NCBI GenBank assembly: GCA_964633815.1
Contig: CAZWHW010000029.1
Location: 1-22,325 of the forward strand
DNA length: 22,325 bases
Direction of reading: 5' to 3'
Source of the DNA: CALKZN01 sp964633815
Lineage (GTDB): Bacteria; Pseudomonadota; Gammaproteobacteria; Arenicellales; Arenicellaceae
In this document: positions 7,817 to 14,796 of the stretch, one piece after another
How positions within the stretch are numbered: position 1 is the stretch's first letter
Layout: every line of letters begins with the position of its first letter
Notes under the pieces: generated by a model
Told to the model about the DNA's origin: nothing
Seen by the model: the letters and a program-made list of their open reading frames with translations, nothing else
Database searches by the model: none
Position numbers and translations under genes: made by a program

Positions 7817-7854
7817 GATACGTTATATAATAGCCAATCACCACCAAAATTCAA
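7817..7854 (-). promoter_or_regulatory. zur promoter with candidate Zur box
   Basis: On the minus strand, TTGAAT (plus 7849-7854) and TATTAT (plus 7827-7832) are separated by 16 bp, a fair sigma-70 promoter. The near-palindrome GATACGTTATATAATAGC (plus 7817-7834) covers the -10 and matches the site before the outer-membrane-like gene at 14 of 18 positions. Its AT-rich, GTTATA-centred layout resembles gammaproteobacterial Zur boxes. Zinc-bound Zur on this site would block RNA polymerase. The element is inferred from sequence; binding is not shown. Confidence 0.6.
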
Positions 7855-7871
7855 ACATCTTGGTGGTGATT
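7836..7871. repeat. 12-bp perfect inverted repeat between the OM-like gene and zur
   Basis: AATCACCACCAA (7836-7847) and TTGGTGGTGATT (7860-7871) form a perfect 12-bp stem with a 12-nt loop. It starts 10 bp after the stop of the outer-membrane-like gene in transcription order. No U-run follows on either strand, so it is not a standard intrinsic terminator; it may be a transcript-end stabiliser or an imperfect attenuator. The loop contains the predicted -35 of zur, so the element also overlaps the zur promoter. Confidence 0.7.
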
Positions 7872-7881
7872 AAAACCTAAG

Positions 7882-8697
7882 CTAGCCACCAAATTTATAT
7901 TCTAAGTTAAATGATAAAACGTCATCTTCAGTTTCATCATTTAAGCCAAACAAAAGAGCAATACGTGGTTCTAACACACTACCATTGCCTAATTTATATT
8001 TAAAATAAAGTGCAGGGCCTGCAAATAATTCTTCTTCATCGCCATCACCAAACAGCTCCTCAAAAGCACCAAAGCTTTCAATACCAATACCAAAACTATT
8101 ATTCACAGGATAAATCGTTTGTGACGCAAAACCTAAGCCCGGATCTTCATCGCCAAATGGTATTTCAACCACTAAATTACCAACCCAAAGAAATGGACCA
8201 AAATTCGCTTCAACAATCGGTCCAATTTCAAGAGCACCTTCATCAAAACCATCTTCTTCAGGTATTTCTAATGCAGTTAATATAGCTAGTGTCCAACCTG
8301 AATGATTTTCTTCACCATGTTCATGCTTGTGATTGTGATTGTGCTCATGACCTTCAGCACTCTTCTTTCCGTTTGAAAAAGGCAAGATGTACACACTTAA
8401 AAATTCAAACCCTTCTATCTCTGCACTTTCTCCAGCAGGGTTGGCAATTTCAACCGCAGCGGTCAATTTCCAATTGTCAGTAAAGCTATAACCCAGCGCT
8501 AACTCATGCTCAGAACGTTCTTCACCATCTTCAACACTATCTAAACTACCACCATTTAAAAACTCTAGTTCGTATTCACCTTTTTTCACATCCGGATGAA
8601 TCACCTCGAACACTTGCGCATAACTAGAATTAGCTAAAGCAATACCCGCTACTACAACCATTAATTTTACAAAATTAACTACTCTACTTTTTAACAT
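7882..8697 (-). CDS. Putative outer-membrane beta-barrel protein with His-rich loop
   Basis: A 271-residue exported protein with a signal peptide cleaved near SYA|Q (residues 25-28). The mature part is made of alternating strands separated by acidic turns (YELEFLNGG, ELALGYSFTDNWKLTAAVEI, ALYFKYKLGNGSVLEPRIALLFG) and ends LSFNLEYKFGG, a pattern of a small outer-membrane barrel. One loop at about 117-132 is strongly His-rich (GHEHNHNHKHEHGEENH) and would suit metal binding. I do not recognise a named family. The gene is first in the minus-strand zinc locus; its promoter overlaps a candidate Zur box, so it is probably induced by zinc shortage. A role in capturing or admitting zinc at the outer membrane is inference. 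It could instead be a non-pore lipid-facing barrel of unknown function. Confidence 0.75.
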   Translation of the reverse strand: MLKSRVVNFVKLMVVVAGIALANSSYAQVFEVIHPDVKKGEYELEFLNGGSLDSVEDGEERSEHELALGYSFTDNWKLTAAVEIANPAGESAEIEGFEFLSVYILPFSNGKKSAEGHEHNHNHKHEHGEENHSGWTLAILTALEIPEEDGFDEGALEIGPIVEANFGPFLWVGNLVVEIPFGDEDPGLGFASQTIYPVNNSFGIGIESFGAFEELFGDGDEEELFAGPALYFKYKLGNGSVLEPRIALLFGLNDETEDDVLSFNLEYKFGG

Positions 8698-8814
8698 TCC
8701 ACTACCTATTCAGGATTCTTTAATTAATAAAACATCTATTCACAACTTACCTTCATAGCTGGTCGAGCAATTCTAAAGCTCTAACTAAATACGTAAGGAA
8801 TTCGACTAATAAAT

Positions 8815-8852
8815 GATATGTTGTATCATATCTTTAAAATATCGAAAATCAA
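8815..8852 (-). promoter_or_regulatory. Promoter with candidate Zur box for the His-rich OM-like gene
   Basis: On the minus strand, TTGATT (plus 8847-8852) and TATGAT (plus 8825-8830) are separated by 16 bp. The plus-strand 18-mer GATATGTTGTATCATATC (8815-8832) has perfect 6-bp arms (GATATG/CATATC) and covers the -10. It shares 14 of 18 positions with the site before zur. The start codon is at 8697, giving a 5' leader of roughly 110 nt. This is the stronger of the two candidate Zur boxes. Confidence 0.65.
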
Positions 8853-8885
8853 GCAGCTTACAAAGAAATTAACAAAAAATAAGAA

Positions 8886-9992
8886 CTATTTTTCTAGCCG
8901 AAAATGACCAAAGAAAAAACCATCTGATGAACCTACAATCTCTTGATCAACCAACTCAGGGTGTAATAACTGAATTTCCCAATGCAGTTTAAGTCCGTGG
9001 GTACTTGTGATCATGCAATTAGGGGCTAGTTGTTCATAAACATCGTCAAAACAAATATGGTCATATAAATAATCTGCAATTTCAGTTTCTTTTGGGATGT
9101 GGTCTAACTGTTTTTTATAAATAGGAACACATTTAACAGGTGTTTTGAATGAGTTTGTCCGTCTTTTTTTACCACTTCCAGTAACATACTGACCATGTTC
9201 TACATTACAAGCAACAACACGTAATTCACAATTTACTAGATCAATTTTGGATTCACCGCTGAGTAACCTTTTTAGAAAATAATGCTTCCCCTTTGATACT
9301 TCTCCTAATTTTTTGACAATACGAAAAGTCATATACGTCCGTAAAATGCTTTTTAGCCAGAGCCAAGACAGGACAGCCATAGCTCCATTAATCACAAGTG
9401 CATTTAAAAACGGGCTTTGTTTTTCACCGTCACTATTATAATGCGAATAAAAAATCGTTTGACCTACATGTGATGTTTGATCATGCCAACCAAGCAGTGT
9501 GTTTCCAACTATCGCAAATGCCGAGAGAATGCAAACTCCGATAAAATAAAGTTGATTTTCAGCTGAGATTACTTTGAAATTTTTAAATAAATCAAACGTG
9601 TCAGGCGGATCAAGCATCACTTTTGCAGTTGAAATATTTGCAGGAACTTGAAAAAAACCTAATTGCACTGGTTTTGTATTTTTCGTGAAATAACTCAATA
9701 AACTGCTAGCCTTACATAGTTCTAATTCCGTTGTCATGGATATTCCCGAACCGTTGTAATGATAAGCAGAAATATCATTTAAAGAAATATATTCTGTGAT
9801 CTCACCCGCTTTATGCACTTTGAAATTTTTTGAAAAAACAGATTTTCGCTTATCAACCCCACGAGAGCGATGCACCTCGACAGATTGCATTAAAGATAAG
9901 GACATAGACTCACCCATTGAATCTTGCTCAAAACGTATTGTTACTTCTAGCTGATTATCTGCTTTGTTGACAACAGTATTTATAATATCCAT
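8886..9992 (-). CDS. Unrecognised two-TM membrane protein with beta-rich (arrestin-like?) flanks
   Basis: A 368-residue protein, not assigned to a family. Residues 1-130 are strand-rich with no signal peptide. Two hydrophobic helices at about 147-166 and 195-214 form a hairpin with a loop of roughly 28 polar residues. Residues 245-368 are again strand-rich and end with HGLKLHWEIQLLHPELVDQE, which recalls the last-strand motif of arrestin-fold domains (a 'G..v.W.l.v' pattern). One reading is an arrestin-like sandwich split by a membrane hairpin, with both halves in the cytoplasm; this is a fold guess only. AGGGGAAAG sits 6 nt before the ATG at 9992, a strong ribosome binding site. It appears to be a single-gene unit: a terminator lies upstream (10098-10130), and 188 bp with the Zur-box promoter follow. 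Confidence 0.7.
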   Translation of the reverse strand: MDIINTVVNKADNQLEVTIRFEQDSMGESMSLSLMQSVEVHRSRGVDKRKSVFSKNFKVHKAGEITEYISLNDISAYHYNGSGISMTTELELCKASSLLSYFTKNTKPVQLGFFQVPANISTAKVMLDPPDTFDLFKNFKVISAENQLYFIGVCILSAFAIVGNTLLGWHDQTSHVGQTIFYSHYNSDGEKQSPFLNALVINGAMAVLSWLWLKSILRTYMTFRIVKKLGEVSKGKHYFLKRLLSGESKIDLVNCELRVVACNVEHGQYVTGSGKKRRTNSFKTPVKCVPIYKKQLDHIPKETEIADYLYDHICFDDVYEQLAPNCMITSTHGLKLHWEIQLLHPELVDQEIVGSSDGFFFGHFRLEK

Positions 9993-10097
9993 AAGTATCT
10001 TTCCCCTATAAATATCTATTCCCTTTTGCTACTTTCATAACAAAATTTATCTTATCCAAGAATTATTCAGTGTAACCAAAATCATGCCTAAGATCAT

Positions 10098-10130
10098 AAA
10101 AAAAAGCGGGCATAATGCCCGCTTTTTTTA
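10098..10130 (-). terminator. Rho-independent terminator of htpX (bidirectional form)
   Basis: AGCGGGCA (10105-10112) pairs perfectly with TGCCCGCT (10116-10123) over the loop TAA. Eight A residues on the left side give a U-run for minus-strand transcripts, ending htpX 24 bp after its stop. Seven T residues on the right allow termination in the other direction too, though no plus-strand gene ends here. Confidence 0.9.
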
Positions 10131-10153
10131 TTTAAATTGATTAAGGTACAAAC

Positions 10154-11053
10154 TTAATTGCGCACCACAGTTCCTGTGTCCACTTCTCCAATTTCAGCGA
10201 GCTCGTTATCATTCGCCGCTCGAAGAGCTGCAATTCGATCATCCAAAGGCGGATGTGTTGAAAACATTTTTTTCACTCCAGTAGAAATACCAAATGCAGC
10301 AAGTTGATTTGGCAGTTCACCTGCTTGACCTTGTTTCAAGCGCTCAAGTGCAGCAATCATTTTCTCTTTGCTTGAGAACGATGCGCCACCAGCATCAGCG
10401 CGATATTCACGTGCACGACTATAAGAGGCTGTAATCATTGAAGCTATGAAGCCAAAAACCATCTGCATGAGCATATACGTAGCGAAATAACCAATGCCTC
10501 CACGTTGACCTCGATCAACAGCTTGTGCAACCATCCGCGCAAAGAAAAAGACAAACGTGTTTAAAACACCTTGCAATAAACTCATAGTCACCATATCACC
10601 ATTAGCAACGTGGGCTACCTCATGGCCAAGAACTGCTTCAACCTCACCTTGATTCATATTATTCATCAAACCAACACTAACAGCGACTAAGGCATTATTC
10701 TTATTCGCTCCTGTTGCAAAAGCATTTGGTTGTGGTGATGGGAATATCCCCACTTCTGGCATACCAATACCAGCAAGCTTGGCTTGTCGTTCAACCGTTT
10801 CTAGCAACCATTTTTCCGTTGCATTTGACGGTTCATTGATCACTTGGACTCCTGCGGCACGTTTTGCCATGCCTTTAGACATCCACAATGAGATGAATGA
10901 ACCACCGAAACCAAAAATGGCAGAGAAAAAGAAATTGCCTAATAGACCACTTTGCAATTCTGGTGGTAAAAATGGGCTGATGACTGTTAGAAAGATACCA
11001 AGAACAATGATAATCGCAAAGTTAGTGGCTAAAAAATAAAATACTCGACGCAT
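10154..11053 (-). CDS. htpX: HtpX, membrane zinc metalloprotease
   Basis: A 299-residue M48-family inner-membrane protease that degrades damaged membrane proteins. The start is taken at the ATG at 11053 (MRRVFYFLATN, the usual HtpX N-terminus), preceded by TGGGA about 9 nt upstream; a TTG at 11068 is in frame but not needed. Two N-terminal membrane segments lie at about 6-28 and 40-58. The zinc site is HEVAH (144-148) with the third ligand E216 in SRAREYRAD. Two more hydrophobic segments lie between (about 157-175 and 187-209). The C-terminal STHPPLDDRI (266-274) is the usual family end-motif. In E. coli htpX answers to envelope stress through Cpx; no Cpx site was identified. It is a single-gene unit with its own promoter and terminator. 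Confidence 0.95.
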   Translation of the reverse strand: MRRVFYFLATNFAIIIVLGIFLTVISPFLPPELQSGLLGNFFFSAIFGFGGSFISLWMSKGMAKRAAGVQVINEPSNATEKWLLETVERQAKLAGIGMPEVGIFPSPQPNAFATGANKNNALVAVSVGLMNNMNQGEVEAVLGHEVAHVANGDMVTMSLLQGVLNTFVFFFARMVAQAVDRGQRGGIGYFATYMLMQMVFGFIASMITASYSRAREYRADAGGASFSSKEKMIAALERLKQGQAGELPNQLAAFGISTGVKKMFSTHPPLDDRIAALRAANDNELAEIGEVDTGTVVRN

Positions 11054-11084
11054 AATATTAAATCCCAATTATTGATACTGTTTA

Positions 11085-11113
11085 TATATGATACCGAAGA
11101 AATACATTTTCAA
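11085..11113 (-). promoter_or_regulatory. Predicted htpX promoter
   Basis: On the minus strand, TTGAAA (plus 11108-11113) and CATATA (plus 11085-11090) are 17 bp apart, about 30 bp before the ATG. This lies between the divergent htpX and TerB-like genes. No clear matching promoter for the plus-strand gene was found. Confidence 0.4.
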
Positions 11114-11179
11114 TGTAAAAACTGATAAATTCTTCACTTGGTTCATCTTATAGTAAATATAAATGCTAAAAATAGTGCG

Positions 11180-11620
11180 ATGTTAAATAAACTTAAAGAA
11201 CTTTTTTCTGATACTTCATCTTCCAATAAAGGCGAAAAAGAAAACAAACTGCAACTTGCGGCGGCTGTTTTAATGGTAGAAGTCTCTAAATCAGACGATA
11301 CTGTTGATCAAATTGAATTAGACCAAATCAAACAGATCTTGTCTGAAAGGTTTTCTCTCAGTCACGAAACAATCGACCTCGTCTTAGAACAAGCCAAGCA
11401 AGAAAGTGAGCAAGCAATTAGCTTGCATGAATTCACCAGAGAAATTTGCGATCGATATGACCACCCTGAACGCATCACTATTTTGAAAAGCTTATGGCAG
11501 GTAGCATTTGCAGATGGTCGCATTGACCAACATGAACGCCATTTTATTCGTAAAATCGCTGGATTACTTTATTTAACTGACCAAGATATCACTTTGGCTA
11601 AAAGCCAAGCACAAGCTTAA
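11180..11620 (+). CDS. TerB-like (tellurite-resistance TerB family) protein
   Basis: A 146-residue all-helical cytoplasmic protein from the ATG at 11180 (MLNKLKELFSD). A TTG at 11138 would add 14 residues but the family normally begins as here. Two repeats of the TerB pattern are visible: DDTVDQIELDQIKQIL (about 41-56) and VAFADGRIDQHERHFIRKIA (about 112-131), each an acidic loop (D-x-D/D-x-E) followed by a helix, thought to bind a divalent metal. This is the stand-alone chromosomal COG4103 type, not part of a full ter operon, so tellurite resistance should not be inferred. The thioredoxin-like gene starts 37 bp downstream and may be co-transcribed. Confidence 0.8.
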   Translation: MLNKLKELFSDTSSSNKGEKENKLQLAAAVLMVEVSKSDDTVDQIELDQIKQILSERFSLSHETIDLVLEQAKQESEQAISLHEFTREICDRYDHPERITILKSLWQVAFADGRIDQHERHFIRKIAGLLYLTDQDITLAKSQAQA

Positions 11621-11657
11621 TGTGGGACGATCACAAGCTCAATGAGGAAATAATAAA

Positions 11658-12206
11658 ATGCTTTTAGACACTCCGATTTGTAATTTTGGCTGGCAAGCAC
11701 CCGAGTTCACCCTTCCAAACCCCGATGGTGAGCTATTCACGATGTCTAAACATTTAGGTGAAAATGGTTTATTAATCGCTTTTATTTGCAATCATTGCCC
11801 ATATGTTAAAGCAATTGCCGACCGTCTAACTGCGGACACTGACTTATTAATGAATCAAGGAATCAATGTGCTTGCTGTGATGTCGAATGATTTTCAAAGC
11901 TACCCAAGCGATTCCCCAGAAAACATGAAGGGATTTGCTCGCCAACATAATTTCAAGTTCCCTTACTTAGTCGATGAAGACCAAACAGTAGCAAAGGCTT
12001 ATGACGCAGTTTGTACTCCCGATTTTTTTGGCTTTAACAATGAAGGCAAATTACAATATCGGGGCCGTTTAGACAACGCTAAAATGGATGATGCAGCTCA
12101 TAGAGCTCCTGAGCTAGTAGAAGCCATGCAGCTGATTGCAAAAACAGGCTCTGGACCAAAGCAACAACAAGCTAGTATGGGTTGTTCCATAAAATGGCGG
12201 AGTTAA
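11658..12206 (+). CDS. Thioredoxin-fold protein of the AhpC/TSA (redoxin) family
   Basis: A 182-residue cytoplasmic protein with no signal peptide. It starts APEFTLPNPDGE (about 14-25), as redoxin domains do, and holds FICNHCPYVK with a CxxC (C44, C47) followed by a third Cys, C119, in VCTPDFF where P121 is the cis-Pro equivalent. A Cys-rich tail (MGCSIKW) closes the protein. This group (COG0526, 'thioredoxin family') is widespread and its electron donor and substrate are not known. AGGAAA about 8 nt before the ATG is a good ribosome binding site. It sits between a TerB-like gene and katG, which suggests oxidative-stress work but does not prove it. Confidence 0.8.
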   Translation: MLLDTPICNFGWQAPEFTLPNPDGELFTMSKHLGENGLLIAFICNHCPYVKAIADRLTADTDLLMNQGINVLAVMSNDFQSYPSDSPENMKGFARQHNFKFPYLVDEDQTVAKAYDAVCTPDFFGFNNEGKLQYRGRLDNAKMDDAAHRAPELVEAMQLIAKTGSGPKQQQASMGCSIKWRS

Positions 12207-12220
12207 ATAAATTTATTTAA
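12203..12220. repeat. 18-bp AT palindrome at the end of the redoxin gene
   Basis: TTAAATAAATTTATTTAA is a perfect palindrome overlapping the stop codon (12204-12206). It is AT-only and could form a weak hairpin at the transcript end; base composition alone could also produce it. Confidence 0.5.
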
Positions 12221-12528
12221 TTAAAAAAATTTATATAGCAAATCAAGACCATCATAGATTTCCGACAGAAATACAGAAAAACTATTATAAATCATAAAAT
12301 TAATTGAAAAAAATCAAGGAAACTCTAATTATCACTATTCAATAAATCAATCAAAACCATCAAATTACTCCATTGGAATAGATCATTCCATGATGTTATT
12401 TTGGTATCACAAATCAAATATTTATTCAGTTTGACCTTTATTTACTGCAATTTGAGCAACAAATAAATTCCAAGTTGAATGATAAATACAATTTATTAAA
12501 ACCATAAATAGATATTGAGGTCTAAATA
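12207..12528 (+). promoter_or_regulatory. katG upstream region with inverted repeat
   Basis: 322 bp without a gene, very AT-rich. It holds a perfect inverted repeat, TGGAAT (12374-12379) and ATTCCA (12385-12390) with a 5-bp spacer, about 140 bp before katG, which is a candidate operator. No sequence clearly matching an OxyR or PerR site was found, and no confident -35/-10 pair. TTGAGG about 8 nt before the katG ATG is a usable ribosome binding site. Confidence 0.45.
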
Positions 12529-14694
12529 ATGAACGATAAACTAGACGCAGGAAAATGTCCTGTTATGCATAATGCAAATCCACCTACAGGCGGCACAGCC
12601 AACCAACAATGGTGGCCAGAACAGCTAAACCTTAAAGTTTTGAGTCAAAAGTCATCATTGGTGGATCCAATGGACGAGTCATTTAATTATGCTGAAGAAT
12701 TTAAAAAGCTTGATCTAAAAGCATTGAAAAAAGACCTTACAGACCTCATGACAAGCTCACAAGACTGGTGGCCTGCAGATTATGGTCATTACGGCGGTCT
12801 TTTTGTACGTATGGCATGGCATAGTGCGGGTACTTACCGAACCTATGATGGCCGTGGCGGCGCATCAACAGGGTCACAACGTTTTGCACCACTTAATAGT
12901 TGGCCAGATAATGGCAATCTAGATAAAGCACGTCGACTAATTTGGCCAATCAAACAAAAATATGGTCGTCAAATTTCATGGGCTGATCTCATGATTTTAA
13001 CGGGCAATGTTGCGATGGAATCAATGGGTTTTAAAACCTTTGGTTTCGGTGGCGGACGCCCTGACGTATGGGAACCAGAAGAAGATATCTATTGGGGTCC
13101 TGAAACTGAATGGCTTGATGATCAACGCTATGAAGGTGAACGCGAATTAGCGACGCCTTTAGGTGCAGTGCAAATGGGTTTGATTTACGTTAACCCAGAG
13201 GGTCCTAATGCAGAACCTGATCCATTAAAATCAGGCTTCGACATTCGTGACACTTTTGGTCGCATGGGAATGGATGACTATGAAACTGTGGCTCTTGTCG
13301 CTGGTGGACACACTTTTGGTAAAGGTCATGGCGCTGGTCCTGAAGATAAAGTCGGCGTTGAGCCAGAAGGAGCACCTATTGAGCAAATGGGACTTGGTTG
13401 GATCAATTCACATGGCACAGGTAAAGGCGGAGACACAACTACAGCTGGCTTTGAAGGTGCTTGGACAGTCAACCCAACTCAATGGGACATGGGCTACTTT
13501 GATGTGTTGTTAGGTTATGAATGGGAGAAAACAACTAGTGCGTCGGGCCACGTACAATGGACACCAACTGCTGATTCAAATGCTGATCAACCAGTTGCTG
13601 CACATGATCCTTCAAGTACACAACCATTAATGATGACTACTGCAGATATGGCTCTTAAATTAGACCCAGAGTATGCAAAAATTTCGAAAAATTTCCATGA
13701 AAACCCTGAAGAATTCGCAGATGCGTATGCGCGAGCTTGGTTTAAACTAACGCATCGTGACATGGGACCAATTAGTCGCTATTTAGGTGAAGAAGTCCCT
13801 TCTGAAGAGTTAGTTTGGCAAGATCCAGTACCTGCACATGAAGGACCAACACTAAGTGATGCAGAAATTAACACTTTAAAAAGTGCAATTTTAAACTCAG
13901 GTTTATCAACTCAAGAACTAGTTGCAACAGCATGGGCTTCAGCATCAACGTATCGTGGTTCAGATTATCGTGGTGGCGCAAATGGAGCGCGTATTCGTCT
14001 AGCTCCTCAGAAAGATTGGGAAGTTAACAACCCGACACAGCTTGCAAAGGTGTTAACTACACTTGAAGGCGTTCAGAAAGACTTTGCAGGTAATGTATCT
14101 CTTGCAGATCTGATCGTGCTTGGTGGTAGTGCTGCAATTGAAAAAGTCAGTGGCGTTAATGTGCCTTTCTCTCCAGGACGAACTGACGCATCACAAGAGC
14201 AAACTGATGTAGAGTCATTTGAAGTACTTGAACCTAAGTTTGATGGTTTCCGTAACTTCAAAAATACCAAGGATCCACGTTCAACTGAAGGTCTTTTAGT
14301 AGACAGAGCTCAGCTACTGACGTTGACTGCACCAGAAATGACAGTATTAGTTGGTGGACTTCGTAGTCTAAATATTAATTCCGATGGTTCAAACAATGGT
14401 GTTTTAACTGACAACGCTGGAACACTGTCTAATGACTTCTTCAAAAACATTTTAGACATTGGTGTCGAGTGGAAAGCAACTGACGATTCTCAAGAAGTGT
14501 TTGAAGGTCTTGATCGTTCATCTGGTGACGTTAAATGGACAGGCACACGTGCTGATCTAGTGTTTGGTTCAAACTCTATTTTACGTGCTCTATCAGAGGT
14601 TTATGCATCTGATGATGCGAAAGATAAATTCTTAAATGACTTCGTCTCAGCTTGGGTGAAAGTCATGAATTTAGACCGCTTTGATTTAAGCTAA
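12529..14694 (+). CDS. katG: Catalase-peroxidase KatG
   Basis: A 721-residue cytoplasmic heme enzyme that removes hydrogen peroxide by catalase and peroxidase reactions. Distal-side residues R94, W97 and H98 lie in VRMAWHSAGTYR; the proximal heme ligand is H261 in VAGGHTFGKGHGAG. The Met-Tyr-Trp adduct needed for catalase activity is complete: W97, Y220 (LIYVNPEGP) and M246 (FGRMGMDD), with spacings almost the same as in the Mycobacterium tuberculosis enzyme. The C-terminal half is the usual degenerate second peroxidase domain. Length is normal, and there is no export signal. It ends with a strong terminator 17 bp after the stop, so it is a single-gene unit. Induction by peroxide is expected from the family, not shown by the sequence. 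Confidence 0.97.
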   Translation: MNDKLDAGKCPVMHNANPPTGGTANQQWWPEQLNLKVLSQKSSLVDPMDESFNYAEEFKKLDLKALKKDLTDLMTSSQDWWPADYGHYGGLFVRMAWHSAGTYRTYDGRGGASTGSQRFAPLNSWPDNGNLDKARRLIWPIKQKYGRQISWADLMILTGNVAMESMGFKTFGFGGGRPDVWEPEEDIYWGPETEWLDDQRYEGERELATPLGAVQMGLIYVNPEGPNAEPDPLKSGFDIRDTFGRMGMDDYETVALVAGGHTFGKGHGAGPEDKVGVEPEGAPIEQMGLGWINSHGTGKGGDTTTAGFEGAWTVNPTQWDMGYFDVLLGYEWEKTTSASGHVQWTPTADSNADQPVAAHDPSSTQPLMMTTADMALKLDPEYAKISKNFHENPEEFADAYARAWFKLTHRDMGPISRYLGEEVPSEELVWQDPVPAHEGPTLSDAEINTLKSAILNSGLSTQELVATAWASASTYRGSDYRGGANGARIRLAPQKDWEVNNPTQLAKVLTTLEGVQKDFAGNVSLADLIVLGGSAAIEKVSGVNVPFSPGRTDASQEQTDVESFEVLEPKFDGFRNFKNTKDPRSTEGLLVDRAQLLTLTAPEMTVLVGGLRSLNINSDGSNNGVLTDNAGTLSNDFFKNILDIGVEWKATDDSQEVFEGLDRSSGDVKWTGTRADLVFGSNSILRALSEVYASDDAKDKFLNDFVSAWVKVMNLDRFDLS

Positions 14695-14711
14695 ATTAAT
14701 ACTACCCTTTT

Positions 14712-14741
14712 AAAGGCGCTTCTTTTGAAGCGCCTTTTTTT
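14712..14741 (+). terminator. Rho-independent terminator of katG
   Basis: AAAGGCGCTTC (14712-14722) pairs perfectly with GAAGCGCCTTT (14727-14737) over a TTTT loop, and the T-run continues to 14741. A textbook intrinsic terminator. Confidence 0.95.
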
Positions 14742-14796
14742 ATTTCATTACAATTGTTCTGGTGTATATGACTAAGGAAACGGGTAATATTCACTT

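Noticed and set aside
11054..11068. TTG start adding five residues to HtpX
   Set aside because: The ATG at 11053 gives the standard HtpX N-terminus, and the extra bases hold its ribosome binding site.
11138..11179. TTG start adding 14 residues to the TerB-like protein
   Set aside because: The extra segment is not like the family N-terminus, and an ATG follows at 11180.
11180..11620. Tellurite-resistance operon
   Set aside because: Only a lone TerB-like gene is present; no terZACDE partners are in the window.
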